DNA of 64,000 nucleotides from Rhodospirillales bacterium CG15_BIG_FIL_POST_REV_8_21_14_020_66_15 (GCA_002781745.1 PFFW01000117.1:28280-92279); one strand, 5' to 3'. Counted from the first letter of the stretch, positions 24,797-32,853 are shown. A program made the numbers and translations. The notes: a model not told the origin generated them from the letters alone.

Positions 24797-25531
24797 ATGA
24801 CAAAGACCGTTCTCATAACCGGCGGCAGCCGCGGCATCGGCGAGGCCATGGTGCGGCTGTTCGCCGAACGCGGATGGACCGTGGTGTTCACCTTCGTCTC
24901 CAATCCGGAGGCCGCCTTCAAGGTGGCGAAGGAGGCCAAGGCCCATGCCGTGCGCTGTGATTCCGGCAGCGAGGAGGACATTCTTTCCCTGTTCGAATCC
25001 CTGGACGGGGAGGGCACGGTTCTTGACGCCCTGATCAACAATGCGGGCGTGTCGGGCCCGCGCCGCCGCGCGGTCGAGGTGACGCGCGAGATTCTGGAGG
25101 AGGTCACGCGGGTCAACTTCATCGGCCCCGTGCTGTTCTGCCGCGAGGCGGTCAAGCGCATGTCGACGGCCAGCGGGGGGCGAGGCGGGGCGATCGTCAA
25201 CCTGTCCTCGACCGCGACCAAGAAGGGCGGGGCCGGACAGTGGGCCGACTACGCGGCGCTCAAGGGCGCCATCGACGTGTTCACCAACGGACTCGCCCGC
25301 GAGGTCGGCACCGAGGGCATCCGCGTCAACGCCGTCGCGCCGGGTTACGTGCTCACGGACATGGCGGTCGAGGGCGGGATCGCCCAGCGCTTCGAGGAGG
25401 CTCTGAAATCGGACATCCCCATGGGCCGCATCGGCGACGTGCGTGAGATCGCCGAAGCCGCCTACTGGCTGTGCTCCGATGCGGCCGGCTACGTCACCGG
25501 CACGGTGCTGAACGTGGCCGGCGGACGGTAG
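24797..25531 (+). CDS. SDR family NAD(P)-dependent oxidoreductase
   Basis: This 244-residue classical short-chain dehydrogenase shows TGGSRGIGEAM near the N-terminus (TGxxxGxG), NNAGVSG, a serine in NLSSTATKKGG, and the catalytic YAALK (Tyr-x3-Lys). The C-terminal DIPMGRIGDVREIAEAAYWLCSDAAGYVTGTVLNVAGG is standard. It is the last gene of the plus-strand run that starts with the tripartite transporter. It might reduce the 2-oxoacid or oxidise a hydroxyl intermediate. It is convergent with the hemerythrin gene, 8 bp apart. Confidence 0.9.
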   Translation: MTKTVLITGGSRGIGEAMVRLFAERGWTVVFTFVSNPEAAFKVAKEAKAHAVRCDSGSEEDILSLFESLDGEGTVLDALINNAGVSGPRRRAVEVTREILEEVTRVNFIGPVLFCREAVKRMSTASGGRGGAIVNLSSTATKKGGAGQWADYAALKGAIDVFTNGLAREVGTEGIRVNAVAPGYVLTDMAVEGGIAQRFEEALKSDIPMGRIGDVREIAEAAYWLCSDAAGYVTGTVLNVAGGR

Positions 25532-25539
25532 GCCGGACT

Positions 25540-26121
25540 TCAGCTCGGGGCGAAGTCCGTCACGTCCTGCGGCTTGCCCCACTTCAGGATTTCGCGGTGC
25601 AGGCGGTCGTACCGTTCCTGGTCCTCGCCGTCGCCGAACAGGGGGTCGTCCGGCATGGTAATGGTGTTCTGGATCACCCGCCAATCGTCCTCGGTCAGGG
25701 CACGAAGTGCGGCCGGAAAGAACACGACCTCCTCCATCTGCATGTGGCGGCGCTGGAAAGTCAGGTAGTCGCCGGCGATGTCGACGAACCAGTCTCGGGG
25801 CAGGGTTTCGTCCTGCACGACATTGTGCAGGGCGGCGGCGAAGCGGCGGGTCAGGGCGCCCAGCTTTTCGTGCTCCTGCACCAGGTCGCCGACGTTGGCG
25901 GCCGCTTCCGGATCGCGCAGGCGCAGTTTGGCCAGCACATGATCTTCGACCGGATGGTGGTACAGATCGGGGTAGTTCTGGGTGTAGTCCAGGATGTTGG
26001 CGACAAGCTCATAATCAGGCGTTTCGCCGGCGTCGAACACGCGGACCTCGCGCGCGATCAGGTCCATCAAACGGGCGAGCTTCTTATGGTCGTCCCGAAG
26101 TTTCCACATCACGTCGGACAT
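25540..26121 (-). CDS. hemerythrin domain-containing protein
   Basis: This 193-residue four-helix protein has the non-haem di-iron ligands of the hemerythrin/HHE family: RDDHKKLARLMDL (His12), LYHHPVEDHVLAKL (HxxxDH-type with Glu/His), VQEHEKLGAL (His-Glu) and RRHMQMEEVVFFPA (HxxxE). Such stand-alone domains bind oxygen or nitric oxide and take part in redox or nitrosative stress. An FNR-like box lies about 57 bp upstream of the start codon, which fits oxygen-limited induction. Confidence 0.9.
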   Translation of the reverse strand: MSDVMWKLRDDHKKLARLMDLIAREVRVFDAGETPDYELVANILDYTQNYPDLYHHPVEDHVLAKLRLRDPEAAANVGDLVQEHEKLGALTRRFAAALHNVVQDETLPRDWFVDIAGDYLTFQRRHMQMEEVVFFPAALRALTEDDWRVIQNTITMPDDPLFGDGEDQERYDRLHREILKWGKPQDVTDFAPS

Positions 26122-26177
26122 GGACGTTCCTCCATCATATTTAGACCGAGAGTAGCCCGAGGGGCGGCGGCCTGTAC

Positions 26178-26191
26178 TTGATATGCCTCAA
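26178..26191 (-). promoter_or_regulatory. putative FNR/FixK-type binding site
   Basis: The sequence is TTGAT-ATGC-CTCAA, which differs from the FNR consensus TTGAT-N4-ATCAA by one base. It lies about 57-70 bp upstream of the hemerythrin start codon, a position suited to a class II activated promoter if the leader is short. Confidence 0.45.
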
Positions 26192-26912
26192 TTTGTCGGC
26201 TGTGGATAACCTTGGGGATTGTTCGGTCCGCCGCCGCCGATGCCGCCGATCGGGCGTGGGCGTGTCCGCGGCACCCGGTTTGCCGGCATTTCGGCGGCCG
26301 CGCGCCCGTCCGCCGTAAAACAGGCGCCCGACAGAGGAGAATGTGCGGGTGACCTGCGGCGCCTACCGGCGGGCCGCCCTCCGGCGAACGAACTGGGGAA
26401 ATCGCCCGGCGGGCGCCCACGGCCCACCGGCGCCCGCGGTCTGCCTGTCGGAATCCTTGCAATCCGCCCGTTTCGCGGGCGCACAATCCGGGCGCGCGGC
26501 AATGGACCACCGCGGTCCTAAGCGGCGTTCGATCGCGCGAACCCTGTCCCGAAGACCGAAAGCGGGGAGCGCCGGACGGCGTAGCGGAATTTCCTGGTAT
26601 TCACAGATCGGACACCGTCGTTCGGCGGGGCAGGGGCCGTGTGAGGCGTGGGTTCACGGTGAGGCTCCGTTCGTCCGCGAAAGGGTATCGGACTCCCGAT
26701 GTGGATATCTTGCGCGCCGGACACGGCGAATTTTCCGTCTGCCGGGGAAAGTACGCACATGGTGCGAGTCGATAATCCGTGGATTTGCGCCTTTCCGATA
26801 CGGCTCAGGACGTCGATGGCGCTTGCCCCCGGCTGGACCGGAATGGTAGCTGGAATGTACACCGTGTCGGGGCATGATCAGTCCCGGCGATCCTGTTCCG
26901 GGAGCCTGCCTC
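26192..26912. other. 721-bp stretch without a supported gene
   Basis: Open frames here encode low-complexity Arg/Pro/Gly-rich sequence on both strands without a recognisable domain or a good ribosome-binding site. The 5' part holds TGTGGATAA (26201-26209), a single consensus DnaA box on the minus strand, but no cluster. The DNA is GC-rich like its surroundings. It could be a decayed gene or a long regulatory region; nothing more specific is visible. Confidence 0.5.
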
Positions 26913-27008
26913 ATGTTCGACAATGACCGTTTCACCCAGGACTGCCTGGACGCCATCAGGGAGATCGGCCTGCGCGCGCCGGCCAAGGTGGGGCGGGCCT
27001 CGCGATGA
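26913..27008 (+). CDS. 31-residue leader ORF or gene remnant coupled to the HIT gene
   Basis: The ATG at 26913 opens a short frame MFDNDRFTQDCLDAIREIGL followed by RAPAKVGRASR, and its stop overlaps the HIT gene start as ATGA. The N-terminal segment resembles the beginning of some cupin/cysteine-dioxygenase-like proteins (a MFDxDRF start), so it may be a truncated relic that now serves as a translational leader. Evidence is limited to the overlap and the plausible N-terminus. Confidence 0.35.
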   Translation: MFDNDRFTQDCLDAIREIGLRAPAKVGRASR

Positions 27009-27439
27009 CGGCGACGTTCGAAGAGTTCAGGGGGAAATTCCAGGTCGAACGCCTGAGCATCTGGCGCTCCGACCACTGGACCTGGTCGGTCCGGCCGGTC
27101 CATTGCACGCTCGGCGCATCGGTGCTGTCCCTCAACCGGTGGTGCCCGCAACTGGGCGAGATGACGGCGGACGAGGGCGCGGCCTTCGCCAAGGTCTGCC
27201 GTCACGTGGAGGAACGCTACGCCGCGACCTTCAAACCGGCGAAGGTCAATTACCTGAAGCTCGGCATGGTCGACGCCCATCTGCATTTCCACGTGATCCC
27301 GCGCTACGATGCGGCACAGCAGTTCGCGGGCCAGCACTGGTCCGACACGGGCTGGCCGGGCCAGCCCGACATCGCTCACGGCGACGACATGGTCTACGAC
27401 CCGCACCTTGATGACATCCGCGACGCATTGAAGGGCTGA
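27005..27439 (+). CDS. HIT family nucleotide hydrolase/transferase-like protein
   Basis: The protein has 144 residues. DAHLHFHVIPRY near residue 90 is the histidine triad H-x-H-x-H followed by hydrophobic residues, where the middle His would attack the alpha-phosphate of a nucleotide conjugate. The N-terminal part has SIWRSDHWTWSVRPVHCTLGASVLSLNRWCPQLGEM, matching HIT proteins that lack the usual first cysteine/histidine loop. The substrate is unknown. The start codon overlaps a short upstream ORF, and the next gene is 6 bp downstream. Confidence 0.85.
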   Translation: MTATFEEFRGKFQVERLSIWRSDHWTWSVRPVHCTLGASVLSLNRWCPQLGEMTADEGAAFAKVCRHVEERYAATFKPAKVNYLKLGMVDAHLHFHVIPRYDAAQQFAGQHWSDTGWPGQPDIAHGDDMVYDPHLDDIRDALKG

Positions 27440-27445
27440 GCGTCC

Positions 27446-27772
27446 ATGGCGGTCTGGGCCACCTATGTCGCCGCCGCCGTCGCCGAGATCGCCGGCTGCT
27501 TCGCTTTCTGGGCGGTGCTGCGCCTGGGCAAGCCGTCGTGGTGGTTGGTCCCCGGCGTGCTGTCCCTGATCGTCTTCGCCTACGCCCTGAGCCGCATCGA
27601 CGCCCCCTTCGCGGGCCGCGCCTATGCGGCCTACGGCGGGGTCTACATCGCAGCCTCGCTGGGCTGGCTGTGGCTGGTGGAAGGGGCCCGGCCCGACCGC
27701 TGGGACGCCCTCGGCGCCGCCATCTGCCTGATCGGCGCGGCGGTCATCCTGTTTGGCCCCCGGGCGGCCTAA
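27446..27772 (+). CDS. ynfA: YnfA family (UPF0060) small membrane protein
   Basis: This 108-residue protein has four membrane segments and the YnfA signatures [21 protein letters not shown] at the N-terminus, [31 protein letters not shown] in the middle, and [24 protein letters not shown] at the end. It resembles small-multidrug-resistance proteins in topology, and a drug-efflux role has been suggested for some relatives. It ends convergently on the GntR gene with a 4-base overlap. Confidence 0.93.
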   Translation: MAVWATYVAAAVAEIAGCFAFWAVLRLGKPSWWLVPGVLSLIVFAYALSRIDAPFAGRAYAAYGGVYIAASLGWLWLVEGARPDRWDALGAAICLIGAAVILFGPRAA

Positions 27773-28503
27773 ACCAGGTCGCTGAAATAGGCGAGGTGCG
27801 TGGTGTCGCAGCGCGACACGCGCAGTTCCACCGGCGTGCCGTCGAGCGTCTGCGCAACGCGTTCGATGCGCAGTAGGGGGGCGCCGCGGTCGAGCCCCAG
27901 GTAGGTCACGTCCTCGGGCCCCGCGGTCTCGGCGGTGATCTTTTCCACCGCGCGGTGGACGATGACGCCGAAACGGTCCTGGTAGAGTTCGTAGAGCGTG
28001 TTGGGCACCTGCGCCTTGTTCAGGTTGCCGAGGTCCGGGAACAGGGCGTCGGGCACCGCGATGGTCTCCAGGATCGCGCGCCGGGCCATCAGGTCGCGCA
28101 CGCGCTTGATCTCCACCACCCGCGCCTGGGGGGCGAGGTTGAGCGCCAGGGCGTCCGCCTGCGAGCCGCGCCGGCGGGTGAGGGAGAGCACGCGCGACGT
28201 CGGCAGGCGCCGCTCGCCGTCCGCCGCCACCAGGTGGAAGAAGTGGAAGCGGTCACGCTCCGGCCCGTGGGCATGCACGAAAGTGCCCCGGCCCTGGTGG
28301 CGGATCACCAGGTTCTCGCGCGCCAGTTCGTCGAGCGCCCGGCGCACGGTGCCCTGGGCCACGCCGAAGCGGGCGGCCAGCTTCTGTTCCGAAGGCAGCG
28401 GGTCGGTCACGGGATAGCGGCCCTGGGCGATCTCGCGCAGAAGCTGCTCGCGCACCTGGCGGTAGAGCGGCCCGCCGCCCGATTGCGGACCCAGGCGTTC
28501 CAT
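27769..28503 (-). CDS. GntR family regulator with UTRA domain (HutC subfamily)
   Basis: The protein has 244 residues. The N-terminal winged helix spans about 10-76 ([60 protein letters not shown]), a textbook GntR DNA-binding domain. The UTRA ligand-binding domain follows (about 100-240), ending [32 protein letters not shown]. It is divergent from the comD-comE-slcC-comC-like genes, and a perfect palindrome lies 31 bp upstream of its start, so it is probably the repressor of the sulfolactate genes, released by a pathway intermediate. Confidence 0.92.
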   Translation of the reverse strand: MERLGPQSGGGPLYRQVREQLLREIAQGRYPVTDPLPSEQKLAARFGVAQGTVRRALDELARENLVIRHQGRGTFVHAHGPERDRFHFFHLVAADGERRLPTSRVLSLTRRRGSQADALALNLAPQARVVEIKRVRDLMARRAILETIAVPDALFPDLGNLNKAQVPNTLYELYQDRFGVIVHRAVEKITAETAGPEDVTYLGLDRGAPLLRIERVAQTLDGTPVELRVSRCDTTHLAYFSDLV

Positions 28504-28534
28504 GAGGCGGTCCTTTCGGAAAAAACTGCCAAAA

Positions 28535-28546
28535 TCTTATATAAGA
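28535..28546. promoter_or_regulatory. GntR/HutC-type operator palindrome
   Basis: TCTTATATAAGA is a perfect 12-bp palindrome 31 bp upstream of the gntR start and 231 bp upstream of the comD start. A possible plus-strand promoter begins with TTGACG at 28561-28566. The site's position between divergent regulator and enzyme genes, and its AT-rich symmetry in GC-rich DNA, fit a GntR operator. Confidence 0.6.
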
Positions 28547-28776
28547 GTTAGAGGACTTTCTTGACGTGGGCAAGAGCCTCGGACTATTGCGGGTGAGGGC
28601 CGACCGACAAAGGGAATCCAATCCCGGCCCGAATGCGACGTTTGAGGAAACCCAGGGCGCACCCTGAACCCATACCGTTCGGCGCAAGGCCGTTCCTCCG
28701 ACCCCGCCGCAGTCTCGTAGGTGCGGCGGCGGCAGGGCGAGGTTTTTGCGCGGAACCCGGACCCGGAGGACAAGTC

Positions 28777-29274
28777 TTGTCGATTAACAAACAGATCGTC
28801 ACGGACATGGTGAACAACGGTATCTCGTTCATCACCACAGTGCCGTGCAAGCAGCTGGGCGGCGTGATCGAGGAAGCCGAAAACCACCCCGAGATCATGC
28901 ATGTCCCGTGCAACAAGGAAGACGAGGGCATGGGCCTCTGCGCCGGTGCCTTCATGGGCGGCAAGCGGTCGGCCATCATCATGCAGAACACGGCGCTGGG
29001 CGTGACCGCCAACGCGCTGGCCACCCTGATCCAGTTCTACCACATTCCGCTGCCCATGCTGATCAGCTACCGTGGAGAACTGGGCGAGCCGGTCGCCTGC
29101 CAGGTCGAAATGGCGCTGCACACCAAGGCGCTGCTGGCGCAGATGCTGATCCCGACCTACCACTTCCACAAGCGGGAAGACGCCAAGGAACTCGACAAGA
29201 TCCTGAAATACACCTTCATGTGCAACAAGCCGGTGGCCATCCTCACCGACGCCACCTTCTGGAAGGGAGAATGA
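28777..29274 (+). CDS. comD: sulfopyruvate decarboxylase alpha subunit
   Basis: The protein has 165 residues and is a stand-alone ThDP pyrimidine-binding domain: NGISFITTVPCKQLGGVIEEAE at the N-terminus and VPCNKEDEGMGLCAGAFMGGKRSAIIMQNTALGVTANALATL with the activating Glu are typical of ComD. Start: TTG at 28777 with GGAGGA at 28765-28770, 6 bp ahead. The gene overlaps comE by 4 bases. Sulfopyruvate decarboxylase converts 3-sulfopyruvate to sulfoacetaldehyde and CO2. Neighbouring slcC- and comC-like genes favour a sulfonate substrate over phosphonopyruvate. Confidence 0.8.
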   Translation: MSINKQIVTDMVNNGISFITTVPCKQLGGVIEEAENHPEIMHVPCNKEDEGMGLCAGAFMGGKRSAIIMQNTALGVTANALATLIQFYHIPLPMLISYRGELGEPVACQVEMALHTKALLAQMLIPTYHFHKREDAKELDKILKYTFMCNKPVAILTDATFWKGE

Positions 29275-29840
29275 CCATGATCCGCTCCGAAGTCCTGAAA
29301 AGCCTGATCCCGGTCATTTCCGACCAGTTCGTGGTCTGCAACATCGGCCTGCCCAGCCAGGAACTGCACATGCTCGATGACCAGCCGACCAACTTCTACA
29401 TGCTCGGCACCATGGGCCTGTCGTCCTCCATCGGCCTGGGCCTGGCGCTGGCGCAGAAGCAGAAGATCATCGCCATCGACGGCGACGGCTCGGTCCTCAC
29501 CAACCTGGGCACCCTGCCGACCATCGCCAACAACGTGGCCGACAACTACATCCTCTTGATCATCGACAACGGCAGCTACGGTTCGACCGGCGACCAGCCG
29601 ACCTATGCCGGCAAGAAGACCTCGCTGGCCAAGGTCGCCGAGGCCTGCGGCTGCGACAACGTGATCGAGTGCAAGGCCGAGGACACGGCCCAGGTGATGA
29701 AGGACGCGCTGGCCTCCGACAGGATGACGGTCATCGTCTGCAAGTGCCGGTCGGGCAACATCCCGGTGCCGAACATCACCATGGACCAGGTCGTCATCCG
29801 CGACCGCTTCATGAAGACGCTCGCGGCGGCCAACGGTTGA
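29271..29840 (+). CDS. comE: sulfopyruvate decarboxylase beta subunit
   Basis: The protein has 189 residues and is the ThDP diphosphate-binding domain: G71-D-G in AIDGDGSVLTNLG and Asn100 in IIDNGSYGSTGDQP make the Mg/ThDP site. MLGTMGLSSSIGLGLALAQKQKIIAIDGDG is a strong match to ComE-type subunits. Its ATG overlaps the comD stop (ATGA); a second ATG lies two codons later. It shares general layout but not close sequence with the paralogue at 22128-22736. A hairpin repeat follows 10 bp after the stop. Confidence 0.83.
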   Translation: MTMIRSEVLKSLIPVISDQFVVCNIGLPSQELHMLDDQPTNFYMLGTMGLSSSIGLGLALAQKQKIIAIDGDGSVLTNLGTLPTIANNVADNYILLIIDNGSYGSTGDQPTYAGKKTSLAKVAEACGCDNVIECKAEDTAQVMKDALASDRMTVIVCKCRSGNIPVPNITMDQVVIRDRFMKTLAAANG

Positions 29841-29850
29841 TTTGAACCTT

Positions 29851-29908
29851 CTCATTGCCTCGCCGTCTCTGTGGTTTGTTTACACCACGGAGGCGGTGAG
29901 ACAATGAG
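29851..29908 (+). repeat. palindromic repeat family 2, copy 1
   Basis: This 58-bp imperfect inverted repeat starts CTCATTGCCTCGCCG, has CTGTGGT and ACCACGG around a short loop, and ends GGTGAGACAATGAG. Copies lie at 32084-32145 and 32946-33008. All three sit just after genes, which would give transcripts a long hairpin. Confidence 0.75.
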
Positions 29909-30027
29909 ACTGATTTTCTCCCTGCGCGGCGCATCCGCGCCTTGCCAACGCATCGCGAACCTTTAAGGTTCGCTGGCTTCCACGGGCCGCCTTCCGGCGG
30001 CCTCTGCCATCGGAGTTTGCGCCCGTC

Positions 30028-30960
30028 ATGCCCGACATCCTCATCACCGAGTTCATGGACGAATCCCAGGTCGCGCGTCTGGCCAAGGAGTACGACGTGT
30101 CCTATCAGCCGGACCTGGTGTCCCGGCAGGCGGACATCCCGGCCCTGATGGCGGGCGTGCGCGGCCTCATCGTGCGCAACGCGACCCAGGTGCGCGGCCC
30201 GGTACTCGACGCCGCCGACAGGCTGGAATGCGTCGGCCGCCTCGGCGTCGGCCTCGACAACATCGACATGGCGGCCTGCAAGGCCCGCGGCATCAAGGTG
30301 TTCCCGGCGCTCGGCGCCAATGCGGATTCCGTCGCCGAACTGGCGCTCGGCGCCATCTTCGTGATGTTCCGCCGCTCGTTCCTGGCGACGCCGGACGTGG
30401 TCGCCGGCAAGTGGCCGCGGCTCGAGCTGATGGGCCGCGAGGTTCAGGGCAAGCGGCTCGGCATCATCGGCTTCGGCGCGACCGGCCAGGCGCTGGCCTG
30501 GCGCGCGCGCGGCTGCGGCATGTCGCGCATCGTCTACGACCCCTGGGTCGTCAAGGACGATCCGCGCTGGGCCGAGTTCAAGGCCGACCGGGCGGAAACG
30601 CTCGACGACCTGCTGCCCCAATGCGACGCGATCTCGATCCACGTGCCGCTGACCGACGACACGCGCAACCTGTTCAACGCCGAAACCATCGCGAAAATGA
30701 AGGACCGGGCGCTGCTCCTGAACCTGTCGCGCGGCGGCATCGTGGATGAGCAGGCCCTGGTCGACGCGCTGAAATCCGGCAAGCTGTGGGGGGCCTTCAC
30801 CGACGTGTTCGTGGAGGAGCCCCTGACCGCGCCCAACATCTTCGACGGCGTGCCCAATTTCTATTGCACGCCCCATGTCGGACCGCGCACGGAAGAGGGG
30901 GAGGGCAAGGTGTCCTCCGTCACCGCCGACGCGGTCCTCAACTGCCTGAACGGGAACTGA
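30028..30960 (+). CDS. slcC: D-2-hydroxyacid dehydrogenase, (S)-sulfolactate dehydrogenase-like
   Basis: The protein has 310 residues and belongs to the NAD-dependent D-2-hydroxyacid dehydrogenases. GVGLDNIDMAACKARGIKVF, the dinucleotide loop GIIGFGATGQALAWRA (GxGxxG, near 150), and the catalytic set Arg/Glu/His in LLLNLSRGGIVDE, VFVEEPL and TPHVG are visible. It begins MPDILITEFMDESQVARL, as do SlcC-type sulfolactate dehydrogenases. Such an enzyme would oxidise (S)-sulfolactate to sulfopyruvate. It is 5 bp from the comC-like gene and downstream of comDE, which supports the substrate assignment, but phosphoglycerate-type acids cannot be excluded. Confidence 0.78.
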   Translation: MPDILITEFMDESQVARLAKEYDVSYQPDLVSRQADIPALMAGVRGLIVRNATQVRGPVLDAADRLECVGRLGVGLDNIDMAACKARGIKVFPALGANADSVAELALGAIFVMFRRSFLATPDVVAGKWPRLELMGREVQGKRLGIIGFGATGQALAWRARGCGMSRIVYDPWVVKDDPRWAEFKADRAETLDDLLPQCDAISIHVPLTDDTRNLFNAETIAKMKDRALLLNLSRGGIVDEQALVDALKSGKLWGAFTDVFVEEPLTAPNIFDGVPNFYCTPHVGPRTEEGEGKVSSVTADAVLNCLNGN

Positions 30961-30965
30961 GCACG

Positions 30966-32009
30966 ATGGCGAAAAAGACCCTGGATGAACTCGAAGCGCT
31001 GGCCCTCAAGGTCTTCCTGAATTCCAACGTTTCCGAGAACAACGCCGCCTTCGTCGCCCGCGCCCTGGTGCAGGCCGAGGCCGACGGCGTGCCGTCCCAC
31101 GGGCTGTCCCGCGTGCCGAGCTACGCCGACCAGGCGAAAAGCGGCAAGGTCGACGGCCATGCCATCGCGCGGCTGGAGCAGACGGCGACGGCCAGCCTGC
31201 GGGTCGACGCCGCCGGCGGCTTCGCCTATCCGGCGATCGCCCTCGGCATGGGGCGGGCCCGCCAACTTGCCAAGGAAACGGGGATCGTCGGCCTCGCCAT
31301 CGGCAATTCCCACCACGGCGGCGTCGGCGGCCATCCGGTCGAGGCGGCGGCGCGCGACGGCCTGGTGGCGCTCGGCTTCCTCAACGCCCCCGCCGCCATC
31401 GCCCCCTGGGGCGGGACCCGCGCCCTCTACGGTACCAATCCCATCGCCTTCGCCAGCCCCAAGCCGCTGCCCGACGGCTCCGGCTGGGACGATCCCGTGC
31501 TGGTCGACCTGGCGCTCAGCAAGGTCGCGCGCGGCAAGATCATGATGGCCGCCAACCGTGGCGAGCCAATCCCCGAGGGCTGGTGCACGGACAAGCACGG
31601 CAATCCCACGACCGACGCCAAGGAAGCGCTCGACGGCGGCCTGATGCTGCCCATGGGCGATGCCCGGGGCGCGGCCCTGGTGCTCGCGGTGGAGATCCTG
31701 GCGGCGACCGTCACCGGCTCCAACCACGGCTTCGAAGCGTCAAGTTTCTTTACGGCCGAGGGCGCGCCGCCCCTGGTCGGCCAGTTCTTCATCCTGATCG
31801 ATCCGTCGGCCTTCGCCCACGAGGACGAGGAGACGGCCGACAGCCGCTTCATCGAGCGCATCGGCACCCTGATCGGCGCCATCCGCGACCAGGAAGGCGC
31901 GCAGCTTCCCGGCAACGACCGCTGGGCCAACCGCGCCAAGGCGAACGCCGAGGGCGTGGACGTGCCGGACAACCTGCTGGCGGATTTGGAAGCCCGCGCG
32001 GCGGGGTAA
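30966..32009 (+). CDS. comC: Ldh_2 family dehydrogenase, (R)-sulfolactate dehydrogenase-like
   Basis: The protein has 347 residues, starting MAKKTLDELEALALKVFLNSNVS. Family motifs are EADGVPSHGLSRVPSYADQ with the catalytic-region SHG, GIVGLAIGNSHHGGVGGHPVEAAA with the His pair near residue 118, and YGTNPIAFASPKP. ComC of this family oxidises or reduces (R)-sulfolactate/sulfopyruvate with NAD(P). Together with the SlcC-like enzyme encoded just upstream it could interconvert the two sulfolactate enantiomers, as described for Chromohalobacter. Malate or ureidoglycolate remain alternatives. Confidence 0.8.
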   Translation: MAKKTLDELEALALKVFLNSNVSENNAAFVARALVQAEADGVPSHGLSRVPSYADQAKSGKVDGHAIARLEQTATASLRVDAAGGFAYPAIALGMGRARQLAKETGIVGLAIGNSHHGGVGGHPVEAAARDGLVALGFLNAPAAIAPWGGTRALYGTNPIAFASPKPLPDGSGWDDPVLVDLALSKVARGKIMMAANRGEPIPEGWCTDKHGNPTTDAKEALDGGLMLPMGDARGAALVLAVEILAATVTGSNHGFEASSFFTAEGAPPLVGQFFILIDPSAFAHEDEETADSRFIERIGTLIGAIRDQEGAQLPGNDRWANRAKANAEGVDVPDNLLADLEARAAG

Positions 32010-32034
32010 CCGCCAAGGCATCCTCGAAATCGTC

Positions 32035-32057
32035 ATGCCCGTGCTCGACACGGGCAT
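32035..32057 (+). terminator. hairpin after the comC-like gene
   Basis: A perfect 9-bp stem ATGCCCGTG / CACGGGCAT with a 5-base loop lies 25 bp after the stop codon. It resembles a degenerate REP half and could terminate transcription or protect the 3' end. It is followed by a family 2 palindrome. Confidence 0.5.
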
Positions 32058-32083
32058 CCGCGACTTTCTTCTCATCCCGCCCT

Positions 32084-32145
32084 CTCACTGCCTCACCGCC
32101 TCTGTGGTTCCTTCAAGAAAACCACCGGGGCAGTGAGACGGTGAG
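32084..32145 (+). repeat. palindromic repeat family 2, copy 2
   Basis: This 62-bp imperfect inverted repeat has left arm CTCACTGCCTCACCGCCTCT and right arm CACCGGGGCAGTGAGACGG, with GTGGTT/AACCAC around the loop. It shares its ends and loop-flanking bases with the copies at 29851 and 32946. Confidence 0.75.
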
Positions 32146-32271
32146 GGGGGAAGTCGTCATCGCGGCCCCGCCCTTCCGGCCTGCCGAATTTCCCGGATCA
32201 AAAGAGTTCTGTCTCGATGCCGCGCCGAGCGTGTATCCTGAGGCTGCAACTTTTAGGATGGGGAGGAGATC

Positions 32272-32853
32272 ATGCGACGCCGTGCCCTGACGATACTTTT
32301 CCTGTCAATTCTGGCGATTGCCTGGACGGGCCCGGGCATCGGGGTGCCGGCGCTGGCCGACGGGAACGCCCCGGAACCCCCGCCGGCAGGGACCGCCAAG
32401 ATGACGGTCGCGCGGCTGGCCGAGTTGATCGGCGCCGTCGGCGACGACGTCCAGAGCGCCCGCCCCGGCGTCTGGAGCTTCAAGGTCGAGAATACCGGCG
32501 TGACCGTGATCGTCGACGAGAAGGCCGACCGCATGCGAATCCTGACCGCCATCGCCAAGACCGAGCAGATCTCCGCCGAGCTCTATTACCGGATGATGCA
32601 GGCCAATTTCGACAGCGCCCTCGACGCGCGCTACGCGGTGGCGAAGGGCATTCTCTGGAGCGCCTTCATTCATCCCCTGGGCCGGCTGAGCGACGCGCAG
32701 TTTCTCGCCGGCATCGGGCAGACGGTGAACCTGGCGAAAACCTTCGGCACGTCCTTCACCTCGGGCGGCCTGGTCTTCGGCGGCGGCGACAGCGCCGGCC
32801 TCCAGGCGCGGAAGCTGATCGACAAGCTGCTCAAGAAGGGACTCGACATCTGA
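32272..32853 (+). CDS. exported hypothetical protein
   Basis: This protein of 193 residues has a signal peptide: RRR at residues 2-4, then the hydrophobic run ALTILFLSILAIAWTG, ending near VPALA-DG (about residue 30). The mature part has TVARLAELIGAVGDDVQSARPGVWSFKVENTGVTVIVDEKADRMRILTAIAK, reminiscent of a CesT/YbjN-like alpha-beta fold that binds partner proteins, then a Gly-rich tail GGLVFGGGD. I cannot name the family. GGGGAGGAG lies directly before the ATG. It stands alone between palindromic repeats, so context gives no hint of role. Confidence 0.72.
   Translation: MRRRALTILFLSILAIAWTGPGIGVPALADGNAPEPPPAGTAKMTVARLAELIGAVGDDVQSARPGVWSFKVENTGVTVIVDEKADRMRILTAIAKTEQISAELYYRMMQANFDSALDARYAVAKGILWSAFIHPLGRLSDAQFLAGIGQTVNLAKTFGTSFTSGGLVFGGGDSAGLQARKLIDKLLKKGLDI

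Noticed and set aside
26201..26209. DnaA box TGTGGATAA, possible replication origin
   Set aside because: Only a single consensus box was seen, with no AT-rich unwinding region or cluster, and no dnaA, parA or gid genes nearby.
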